Assembly: GCA_002374055.1 (NCBI GenBank)
Contig: DFLA01000040.1
Location: forward strand, 7,313-32,555
Direction: 5' to 3'
Origin: Caryophanales bacterium UBA3631
Lineage (GTDB): Bacteria > Bacillota_I > Bacilli_A > RF39 > UBA660
Length of the DNA: 25,243 bases
In this document: in pieces, positions 8,029-16,274 of the stretch
How positions within the stretch are numbered: the first letter of the stretch is position 1
How the letters are laid out: every line of letters starts with the position of its first letter
The notes under the pieces: generated by a model
Told to the model about the DNA's origin: nothing
The model's database searches: none
The model's input: the letters and a program-made list of their open reading frames with translations, nothing else
Position numbers and translations under genes: made by a program

Positions 8029-8057
8029 TTTACAACAACCAATATATCTGCTATAAT
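8029..8057 (+). promoter_or_regulatory. Promoter of DUF1934-argS
   Basis: TTTACA (8029-8034), a 17-nt spacer and TATAAT (8052-8057) preceded by TGC, an extended -10. It is one of the best SigA-type promoters in the window. Confidence 0.75.
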
Positions 8058-8077
8058 TACAGACGAAAAGGAGAAAT

Positions 8078-8404
8078 ATGTCAAAAATAATAATAAAAGC
8101 AACCATTAAACAAAATAACAAAATACAAGAACAAATAGAAACAAAAGGTATATTACAAGATAATGAAATAAAATACATAAACAACAAAACAATAACAATA
8201 CTAGACATAAAAAACGAAAAATTAAAAAGAGTTAGTGAAGACTATAATATGATAATAGACTTCAAAAACCAATTAATAAAAACAGAATATTTAAATATAA
8301 AAATAAGAATAATTAATAAACAAATAGAACAAAATAAAATAAAAATAAAATACCAAATAATAGAAACATCTGACATATTTGAATATGAAATAATTTGGAG
8401 GTAA
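8078..8404 (+). CDS. DUF1934 (YwiB-like) small beta-barrel protein
   Basis: A 108-residue protein with alternating hydrophobic/charged beta strands, the pattern of the lipocalin-like DUF1934/YwiB family. Assignment rests on this pattern and on position: YwiB-type genes commonly sit directly upstream of argS in Bacilli. Its function is not known. The start follows AAGGAG by 5 nt. Its last codons carry the ribosome binding site of argS (GGAGG at 8397-8401), and the stop falls 2 nt before the argS ATG, so the two are probably translated together. Composition is extremely rich in Ile, Lys and Asn. Confidence 0.65.
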   Translation: MSKIIIKATIKQNNKIQEQIETKGILQDNEIKYINNKTITILDIKNEKLKRVSEDYNMIIDFKNQLIKTEYLNIKIRIINKQIEQNKIKIKYQIIETSDIFEYEIIWR

Positions 8405-8406
8405 AA

Positions 8407-10101
8407 ATGAAAAAAGATATAAGCGAAATACTAAAAAAAATAATTAACAATTTAGGATACAACTTAGAAGAAGTAACAATATCAAAATCAAATAGACCAG
8501 ATTTATGTGATTTTCAATGTAATGACATATTTAAACTAGCCAAAGAAAATCATAAAAACCCAATTGAACTAGGAGAAGAGATAGTTGGTAGTGTTAATAA
8601 TTATGAAGAATTTAATACATATTTCAAAGAAGTAACATTCTGTAAACCTGGATTCATAAATATAAAAGTAAGTAATGATTTAATTAATAAATATTTAAAA
8701 ATAATAAAAGAAGACGAAAAAAAACTACTAAATCAAGAACCAAAAGAAACATATGTAATAGACTATGGTGGGCCTAATGTCGCAAAACCTCTACACGTAG
8801 GACACATGAGAACCGCTATAGTTGGAGAATCAATAAAAAGAATAATTAATTACATGGGACATAATACTATATCAGATGTACACCTTGGAGACTTTGGTTT
8901 ACAAATTGGTGAAGTTATATATGGAGTATTAAGAGATAAACTAAGTATTGATGAAATCGATATTAAATACTTAGATAAAATATATCCAGAAATGAACGCA
9001 ATATGTAAAGAAAATGAAGAAATAAAAAATGAATGTGCAAATATTACAAAACAACTTCAAGATGGAAACCAAGAGTATAGAAGATTATGGAAAAAAATAC
9101 TAGAAGTATCTAAACAAGATATAAAGAAAAACTATGATTTTTTAGATGTATCATTTGACTACTGGTATGGAGAATCAGATGCATACGACTATTTAGAAGA
9201 AACAGAAAAAATATTAAAAGAAAAAAATCTTGTTGAAGAATCAGAAGGCGCACTAGTAGTAAATGTACAAAAAGACTCTGATACAAAAGAAATTCCACCA
9301 CTTCTATTTAAAAAGAGTAATGGAGCTTATCTTTATGCATCAACAGATTTATCAACAATACTACAAAGAACAAAAGACTTTAATCCAGATCACATTCTAT
9401 ATGTAGTAGACAATAGACAAGAACTACACTTTACACAAGTTTTCAGAACAAGTGAAAAAGCAGATATTATGCCACAGGAAAAACTAGAATTTTTAGGATA
9501 TGGAACTGTAAATGGGGAAGACGGAAAACCATATAAAACAAGAAGTGGAAATACTCCAAAACTAGAAAACTTATTCAATGAAGCAAAAGAAATATTTATT
9601 TCTAAAAAAGAAGACAATAAGAATATGTCAGAAGAAGATGTAAATAAAATTGTAAACTCAATTTTAAAATTTGCAGACTTATCAAATACAAGAACAAAAG
9701 ATTATATCTTTGATTTAAACAAATTCTCAGACGTTACAGGTAAAACTGGACCATATATACTTTACACATATTTAAGAATTAATAAAATATTAGAATCACA
9801 AAATAAAAATCTAGAATTAAGCAATAATATATATAACGAACCAGACAGAGATTTAAGGTTAAAACTATTAGAATATAGTGATGCAATAAACTATGCATAT
9901 AAAGAAAGAATGCCACACTACATTGCAGATTACGTATATAATCTATGTGTTTCAGCAAACATCTTCTATCAAAATAATCATATAATGAATATGGAAGACG
10001 AAATAAATAAAAATGATTGGCTATACGTATTAACACTAACAAATAAACTAATAAAACAATGTTTAAAACTACTTGTTATCGATATACCATCAATAATGTA
10101 A
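8407..10101 (+). CDS. argS: Arginyl-tRNA synthetase
   Basis: A 564-residue class I synthetase that joins arginine to tRNA-Arg. It has the N-terminal Add-1 domain, the HIGH-type motif as PLHVGH (HVGH at about 130-133) followed by the DVHLGDFGLQIG segment, and a C-terminal DALR helical domain. The KMSK position is YKTRSGNTPKL, the form without a KMSK lysine known from E. coli-type ArgRS, so this is not a defect. A TTG at 8395 is in frame, but the GGAGG at 8397-8401 lies downstream of it and fits the ATG at 8407. No terminator separates it from the rpoE promoter. Confidence 0.95.
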   Translation: MKKDISEILKKIINNLGYNLEEVTISKSNRPDLCDFQCNDIFKLAKENHKNPIELGEEIVGSVNNYEEFNTYFKEVTFCKPGFINIKVSNDLINKYLKIIKEDEKKLLNQEPKETYVIDYGGPNVAKPLHVGHMRTAIVGESIKRIINYMGHNTISDVHLGDFGLQIGEVIYGVLRDKLSIDEIDIKYLDKIYPEMNAICKENEEIKNECANITKQLQDGNQEYRRLWKKILEVSKQDIKKNYDFLDVSFDYWYGESDAYDYLEETEKILKEKNLVEESEGALVVNVQKDSDTKEIPPLLFKKSNGAYLYASTDLSTILQRTKDFNPDHILYVVDNRQELHFTQVFRTSEKADIMPQEKLEFLGYGTVNGEDGKPYKTRSGNTPKLENLFNEAKEIFISKKEDNKNMSEEDVNKIVNSILKFADLSNTRTKDYIFDLNKFSDVTGKTGPYILYTYLRINKILESQNKNLELSNNIYNEPDRDLRLKLLEYSDAINYAYKERMPHYIADYVYNLCVSANIFYQNNHIMNMEDEINKNDWLYVLTLTNKLIKQCLKLLVIDIPSIM

Positions 10102-10111
10102 CAAAAAACTA

Positions 10112-10139
10112 TTGACACATAAAATAAACATGGTAAAAT
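10112..10139 (+). promoter_or_regulatory. rpoE (delta) promoter
   Basis: TTGACA (10112-10117), a 16-nt spacer and TAAAAT (10134-10139) preceded by TGG. A strong TTAGGAGGAA ribosome binding site follows. Confidence 0.7.
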
Positions 10140-10166
10140 TAAATAGTCATTATTTAGGAGGAATTT

Positions 10167-10607
10167 ATGAAACTTAAAAATATGTCAAAAGAAGAATTAG
10201 AAACAATGAGTTATACAGATATAACTTATATGTTATTAAAAGAAAATAAAAAATCAATGAATACAGCTGAATTATTTAAAAAAATATGCGAACTATTAGA
10301 ACTAACAGAAGAAGAATATGGAGAAAAAATAGGAGACTTCTATACATCATTAACAATAGATAAAAGATTTCATATGTTAGAAAATGCAGAATGGGATCTT
10401 ATGGAAAATCATAAAGTTGAATTACAACTAGACGATGATGAAGAAATTGAATCAGAAGAAACAGAAGAAGACGAAGAGACAGAAGAAGAAACAGAAGAAG
10501 AAAATATAGATTCAATAGATTCATTAGACGATGACTTAGACGATGTTGACGACGATACATTAGACTTATCAATAGTTACAGAAGACGAATTAGAAGAAGA
10601 AAATTAA
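10167..10607 (+). CDS. rpoE: RNA polymerase delta subunit
   Basis: A 146-residue protein with the two-part build of Bacilli delta subunits. The N-terminal HARE-HTH winged-helix domain (about 8-75, including TYMLLKENKKSMNTAELFKK and the FYTSLTIDKRFHML segment) is followed by a disordered Asp/Glu-rich tail (about 87-146). Delta binds core RNA polymerase, speeds recycling and tunes sensitivity to initiating NTPs. It is not the ECF sigma factor that shares this gene name in proteobacteria. It is a useful taxonomic marker because delta is essentially confined to Bacilli and relatives. It has its own promoter and terminator. Confidence 0.93.
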   Translation: MKLKNMSKEELETMSYTDITYMLLKENKKSMNTAELFKKICELLELTEEEYGEKIGDFYTSLTIDKRFHMLENAEWDLMENHKVELQLDDDEEIESEETEEDEETEEETEEENIDSIDSLDDDLDDVDDDTLDLSIVTEDELEEEN

Positions 10608-10627
10608 ACTGTAAAAACAGTTTTTTT
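10606..10627 (+). terminator. rpoE terminator
   Basis: Stem AAACTGT/ACAGTTT with an AAAA loop (10606-10623), continuing as Ts to 10627. The stem starts inside the TAA stop codon. Confidence 0.8.
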
Positions 10628-10660
10628 CTTTACAAAAATATAATAAAACATAACAAAACA

Positions 10661-10669
10661 TGATATAAT
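10661..10669 (+). promoter_or_regulatory. murC extended -10 promoter
   Basis: TGATATAAT (TATAAT at 10664-10669), with no recognisable -35 at the proper distance. AGAAGGTGAT just downstream is the ribosome binding site. Confidence 0.55.
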
Positions 10670-10688
10670 TAAAAAGAAGGTGATAAAA

Positions 10689-12011
10689 ATGAAATATTAT
10701 TGCATAGGAATAAAAGGATCAGGAATGAGCACACTTGCAAATATTCTACATGACTTAGGAAATGAAGTAACAGGATATGATGACTCAAGACACTATAAAT
10801 TTACAGAAGAAGGATTAAATAAAAGAAATATAAAAATATTCTATGAGCCACATGAAATAGATAAAGACACAATTGTTACATACTCAAAAGCATTCTCTAT
10901 GGACCATCCAGAAATTCAAAGAGTAAAAAGCTTAGGATTAAAAATAATGGACTATAATCAAGTAGTTGGAGAAGTAACAAAAATGTTTGAAACAGTAGGA
11001 GTATGTGGAACACATGGAAAAACAACAACAAGTCTACTTATTAGCCATATTATAAAAAATGTAATAGGATGCTCATACTTTGTAGGCGATGGAACAGGAC
11101 ACGCAAATAAAAATGATAAAATATTTGTAATAGAAAGCGATGAATACAATAAACATTTTCTAGCTTACTACCCACATATAGCTGTAATAACAAATATAGA
11201 ACTAGATCATACAGAATGTTACCCAGGTGGAATAGAAGAAATAAAAGATACATTTAAAATATTCGGTAATAAATCAGAACTTGTAGTAGCATGTGGTGAT
11301 GATAATAATATTAAAGATATTAAATTCAATAAAGAAACTATATACTATGGATTTAATGAAAATAATAATGTTCAAGCCAAAAATGTTAAACTAACAAAAG
11401 AAGGAAGCACATTCGACGTATATATAAATAATGAATTATATGGACACTTTGAAATACCACTATTCGGTAAACATATGATACTAAACGCACTATCAGCTAT
11501 AATTGTATGTAACCATTACGGAATAGAAAAAGAAGATATTATAAAAAATATGAAAACATTCCAAGGTGCAAAAAGAAGATTTAAAGAAAGAATATATAAT
11601 GATATAGTTGTAATAGACGATTATGCACATCATCCAACAGAAATAAAAGTAACACTAGAAGCAGCACGACAAAAATATCCAAATAAAAAAATAATCGCAA
11701 TACACTTACCAAACACATACTCAAGAACAGAAGCTTTAATGGATGACTTTATAGATGTACTTAAATTAGCAGATAAAACATTTGTAATGGATATATACTC
11801 AGATAGAGAATCACAAGAAGACTATCCAGGAGTATCAAGTGATACAATAATAAATGCTATACCTAATGCAGAAAAAGTATCAGTAGAAACAGTAGATAAA
11901 CTATTAAAATACAAAAATGCAGTAATGTGCTTTATGAGTTGTGGAAATATTTACATAATATTAGAAAAATATGAAAACCTATTGAAAGAAAAAGAAAAGG
12001 TAACAAATTAG
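10689..12011 (+). CDS. murC: UDP-N-acetylmuramate--L-alanine ligase
   Basis: A 440-residue Mur ligase that adds L-Ala to UDP-MurNAc with ATP in the cytosol. The N-terminal UDP-binding domain has GIKGSGMSTLANILHDLG. The central ATPase has GTHGKTTT (about 107-114) and ESDEYNKHFLAYYPHIAVITNIELDH. The C-terminal domain has the DDYAHHPTEI motif and NTYSRTEAL. The length is normal. A GTG at 10680 is in frame but overlaps the ribosome binding site, so the ATG at 10689 is preferred. Together with the PBP it shows that the cell builds a peptidoglycan wall. The TAG stop abuts the terminator stem. Confidence 0.93.
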   Translation: MKYYCIGIKGSGMSTLANILHDLGNEVTGYDDSRHYKFTEEGLNKRNIKIFYEPHEIDKDTIVTYSKAFSMDHPEIQRVKSLGLKIMDYNQVVGEVTKMFETVGVCGTHGKTTTSLLISHIIKNVIGCSYFVGDGTGHANKNDKIFVIESDEYNKHFLAYYPHIAVITNIELDHTECYPGGIEEIKDTFKIFGNKSELVVACGDDNNIKDIKFNKETIYYGFNENNNVQAKNVKLTKEGSTFDVYINNELYGHFEIPLFGKHMILNALSAIIVCNHYGIEKEDIIKNMKTFQGAKRRFKERIYNDIVVIDDYAHHPTEIKVTLEAARQKYPNKKIIAIHLPNTYSRTEALMDDFIDVLKLADKTFVMDIYSDRESQEDYPGVSSDTIINAIPNAEKVSVETVDKLLKYKNAVMCFMSCGNIYIILEKYENLLKEKEKVTN

Positions 12012-12032
12012 AAAGAAAAATCTTTCTTTTTT
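12010..12032 (+). terminator. murC terminator
   Basis: Stem AGAAAGA/TCTTTCT (12010-12016 with 12021-12027) with an AAAA loop and Ts to 12032. It overlaps the TAG stop and ends only about 14 nt before the VanZ-like ATG. Confidence 0.8.
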
Positions 12033-12045
12033 ATTGAAAATAAGA

Positions 12046-12504
12046 ATGAAAAAAATAATACTAAGAATAATAATTATATTATGGATGATAATAATATTCA
12101 TGTTCTCAAATCAAAAAGCAAATGAATCAACAAAAGTAAGTGACGGAGTAATAGAAAAAACAATAGGTAATATTTATAAAAAAACACATAAAAATGCAAC
12201 AGAAGTAAAACAAAAAGAAATAAAAGAAAAATATACACATATAGTAAGAAAAACAGCTCATTTTACAATATATTTAATACTAGGATTATTAGTTGGAACA
12301 CTATTAAAACAATATAATTTAACAACAAAACAAATAATAATCTATTCCATACTAATATGCATGACATACGCAATAACAGATGAAATACATCAAATATTCG
12401 TAAGTGGTAGATCAGGAGAAATAAAAGATGTCTTAATAGATACGTGTGGAAGTACAATTGGAATACTTATAAATAAAGCAATAAATAGAAAGAGAATAAG
12501 ATAA
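12046..12504 (+). CDS. VanZ-like membrane protein
   Basis: A 152-residue protein from the ATG at 12046. Hydrophobic helices lie near the N-terminus (about 3-20) and in the middle and C-terminal half. The VanZ-family signature is clear: RKTAHFTIYLILG, then TDEIHQIFVSGRSGEIKDVLIDTCGSTIG. VanZ confers low teicoplanin resistance in enterococci, but most homologues are unstudied membrane proteins, so no resistance role should be assumed. No ribosome binding site is visible before either the ATG at 12046 or the in-frame TTG at 12034, and no separate promoter is obvious after the murC terminator. Expression may depend on readthrough or a leaderless start. Confidence 0.8.
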   Translation: MKKIILRIIIILWMIIIFMFSNQKANESTKVSDGVIEKTIGNIYKKTHKNATEVKQKEIKEKYTHIVRKTAHFTIYLILGLLVGTLLKQYNLTTKQIIIYSILICMTYAITDEIHQIFVSGRSGEIKDVLIDTCGSTIGILINKAINRKRIR

Positions 12505-12519
12505 AAATTATTCTTTTTT
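12491..12519 (+). terminator. Terminator after the VanZ-like gene
   Basis: The stem AGAATAA/TTATTCT (12493-12499 with 12508-12514) can be lengthened by A-T and G-T pairs on the 5' side. The 8-nt loop holds the TAA stop, and Ts continue to 12519. Confidence 0.75.
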
Positions 12520-12608
12520 AATTTTTAATAAAAAAACTAAGGAAGTTATATAAGTTTTGTTGTATATAATTATTGAGAGGTTTTGATAAATAAATAAAAA
12601 AATAAAAA
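12520..12608. other. AT-rich spacer upstream of the heat-shock promoter
   Basis: No gene is visible. A TATAAT at 12565-12570 without a convincing -35 could be a second, HrcA-independent start for the heat-shock operon. A GAGAGG at 12575-12580 is not followed by an open frame. Confidence 0.4.
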
Positions 12609-12635
12609 TTAGCACTCATAACTTGACATTGCTAA
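12609..12635 (+). promoter_or_regulatory. CIRCE operator 1 (HrcA site)
   Basis: A perfect left half TTAGCACTC (12609-12617), 9 nt, then CATTGCTAA (12627-12635), which matches 7 of 9 bases of the consensus GAGTGCTAA. The operator overlaps the -35 box, so HrcA bound here would block RNA polymerase. Confidence 0.85.
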
Positions 12636-12651
12636 CATATAATAGTATACT
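12623..12651 (+). promoter_or_regulatory. Promoter of hrcA-grpE-dnaK operon
   Basis: TTGACA (12623-12628), a 17-nt spacer and TATACT (12646-12651). The -35 lies inside CIRCE 1 and the predicted transcription start falls at the left edge of CIRCE 2. Confidence 0.8.
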
Positions 12652-12655
12652 GGTA

Positions 12656-12682
12656 CTAGCACTAAAAAAGGAAGAGTGCCAA
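12656..12682 (+). promoter_or_regulatory. CIRCE operator 2 (HrcA site)
   Basis: CTAGCACTA (12656-12664, 7 of 9 matches), 9 nt, GAGTGCCAA (12674-12682, 8 of 9 matches). It lies in the first transcribed bases, the classical CIRCE position, where it can also form an mRNA hairpin. Confidence 0.85.
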
Positions 12683-12704
12683 GTGTTAAACTAGAGGTGA
12701 AGTA

Positions 12705-13694
12705 ATGATTAGTGAAAGACAAGAAAAACTATTAAAACTAATTATAGAAGATTACATTAAAACAGCTAGACCAATAGGATCCAAATCAATTTGTGAAATA
12801 TTAAACTGTTCAAGTGCTACAGTAAGAAATGAAATGAGTGAACTAGAAGAATTAGGACTTTTAGAAAAAACACATATTTCATCAGGAAGAGTACCAAGTG
12901 AAAAAGGATACAGATACTATGTAGATAACATTATGAAACCAAAAGAACTAGATAAAAAAGAATTAAATGAACTACAAACAGTATTTAATTCCAAATCACT
13001 AGTATTAACAGATGCAATAAGTAAAAGTATGGAAATAATATCAGAAATGACAAACTATACAGCAATAGTACTTGGGTCAACATCAAAAGAAAATAGAGTA
13101 ACAAAAGTAGAAGTAGTTCCAATAGATTCACAAAACTTAATAGCAATAGTAATAACTGATAAAGGACATGTAGAACATAAAAATGTAAAACTAGAAGAAA
13201 AAGTATCAGTAGCAGAAATAAAACAAACAGTTGATTTAATAAACAAACTTATAATTGGAGTTCCAATAAGTGAAGTAAGTGAATTATTAGAATATGAAAT
13301 AAAACCAATAATTGCTCAATATGTTAAACAACATGAAGTTTTATATAATGCATTTTATAATGCATTCACAGATTTTAGCGATAATAGTTTTAAAATGAAT
13401 GGAACAAAAAACATATTAATGCAACCAGAATTCAATAATACAGATAAAATAAGAGATATAATAAGTAAATTTGAAGACAAAGAAATAATAAAAAATATTA
13501 AAGAAGAAGATAATGGAATAAATATATATATTGGTAGTGAAAATGAATTTGATGATGACCTAACAATCATCAAAACCAAATATAATATAAATGGTGAAGA
13601 AGGAACACTTGCATTAATAGGACCAAAAAGAATGGAATACGATCGAGCAATAACACTTTTAAATTATATAAAACAAAACATAGACGAAAACTAG
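12705..13694 (+). CDS. hrcA: Heat-inducible transcription repressor HrcA
   Basis: A 329-residue repressor that binds CIRCE operators and loses activity in heat when GroE is titrated by unfolded protein. The N-terminal winged helix (about 1-75) has the typical TARPIGSKSICEILNCSSAT and SSGRVPSEKGYRYYVD segments. The central GAF-like and C-terminal domains end with a GTLALIGPKRMEYDRAI motif typical of HrcA. The length is normal. It is the first gene of its own target operon, downstream of two CIRCE sites, so it is autoregulated. The start follows AGAGGTGA. grpE begins 11 nt after its stop. Confidence 0.95.
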   Translation: MISERQEKLLKLIIEDYIKTARPIGSKSICEILNCSSATVRNEMSELEELGLLEKTHISSGRVPSEKGYRYYVDNIMKPKELDKKELNELQTVFNSKSLVLTDAISKSMEIISEMTNYTAIVLGSTSKENRVTKVEVVPIDSQNLIAIVITDKGHVEHKNVKLEEKVSVAEIKQTVDLINKLIIGVPISEVSELLEYEIKPIIAQYVKQHEVLYNAFYNAFTDFSDNSFKMNGTKNILMQPEFNNTDKIRDIISKFEDKEIIKNIKEEDNGINIYIGSENEFDDDLTIIKTKYNINGEEGTLALIGPKRMEYDRAITLLNYIKQNIDEN

Positions 13695-13705
13695 AAGGAG
13701 GCCAT

Positions 13706-14383
13706 ATGGAAAAAGAAAAGCTAAAAGAAGAAAAATGTAATTGTGGAGAAAACTGCGAATGTGGAGAAAACTGCGAATGTGGAGAAAACTGCAATTGTAC
13801 AGAAGAATGTACATGCGGTGATGACTGCAACTGCACTGAAGAAGATAACTGCGGATGCGGAGGAATTTGTAACCACGACAAAGAAGATAAAAAAGAGAAA
13901 AAAGCAAAAAAGAAAAAAGATAAACACGAAGATAAATTAAATGAAGCATACAATATGATTAGTGAACTAGAAGACAAACTTTTAAGAGAAAAAGCAGAAC
14001 TAGTTAACTATAGAAAAAGAAAAGAAGAAGAAACTTCTAGAATGCTTATGTATTCAAATGAAGATTTAGCAAAATCATTACTTCCAATAGTTGATAACTT
14101 TGAAAGAGCAATCAACATGGATGATGAAAACTTAGAAGACGAAGTATCAAAATTCTTATCAGGATTTAAAATGATATATTGTAATCTTATAAGTACATTA
14201 GAAAAATATGGAGTAAAAGCCATAGATGGAGCTAATAAGCCATTTGATCCTACATACCATCAAGCAATAATGACAGAACATAGAGATGGAGTAGAACCAG
14301 AAATGGTAGTAGAAGTATTACAAAAAGGATACTTACTAAAAGACAAAGTTATTAGACCAGCAATGGTAAAAGTTAGTGAATAA
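13706..14383 (+). CDS. grpE: GrpE nucleotide exchange factor with N-terminal cysteine-rich metallothionein-like domain
   Basis: The GrpE part occupies about residues 75-225: a long coiled coil with AELVNYRKRKEEE, then LLPIVDNFERAI and a beta-wing ending in GYLLKDKVIRPAMVKVS. It releases ADP from DnaK. The first ~57 residues are unusual: 15 cysteines and one His between residues 11 and 57, arranged as CxC pairs in repeats of the type CxCGEN, followed by a Lys-rich hinge (58-77). CxC density of this kind is characteristic of metallothionein-like metal-thiolate clusters. The start is firmly set by AAGGAGG 6 nt before the ATG, so the domain belongs to the protein. The first three repeats are encoded by 18-bp tandem DNA repeats, suggesting growth by slippage. 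A role in metal or redox control of DnaK is inference. Confidence 0.9.
   Translation: MEKEKLKEEKCNCGENCECGENCECGENCNCTEECTCGDDCNCTEEDNCGCGGICNHDKEDKKEKKAKKKKDKHEDKLNEAYNMISELEDKLLREKAELVNYRKRKEEETSRMLMYSNEDLAKSLLPIVDNFERAINMDDENLEDEVSKFLSGFKMIYCNLISTLEKYGVKAIDGANKPFDPTYHQAIMTEHRDGVEPEMVVEVLQKGYLLKDKVIRPAMVKVSE
13742..13795 (+). repeat. Three 18-bp tandem repeats within grpE
   Basis: The unit tgtggagaaaactgcgaa occurs at 13742-13759, 13760-13777 and, with a changed last few bases, 13778-13795. It encodes the CGENCE hexapeptide repeat of the Cys-rich domain. Copies one and two are identical, which points to recent expansion. Confidence 0.95.
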
Positions 14384-14396
14384 GGAAAGGTGATAA

Positions 14397-16220
<1,824 letters not shown>

Positions 16221-16222
16221 TA

Positions 16223-16249
16223 TAAAGGGGTCTAAATAGACCCCCTTAT
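16223..16249 (+). terminator. GC-rich hairpin between dnaK and pepF
   Basis: Stem GGGGTCT/AGACCCC (16227-16233 with 16238-16244), extendable past one A-C mismatch by TAA/TTA pairs. It is the most GC-rich hairpin in the window but is followed by CTTATTATA and not a T-run. It may be a partial terminator that lowers pepF-dnaJ expression relative to dnaK, or it may stabilise dnaK mRNA. Confidence 0.6.
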
Positions 16250-16274
16250 TATAGTAATTGATAAAGGAGAAAAA

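Noticed and set aside
9535..9555. ArgRS lacks a KMSK motif
   Set aside because: Some normal, active ArgRS enzymes such as that of E. coli have this TR.G form; it is a known family variant and not a defect.
13721..13977. Overlapping open frames on both strands across the Cys-rich part of grpE
   Set aside because: They are frame shadows of the repetitive sequence with no ribosome binding sites; the repeat structure explains their length.
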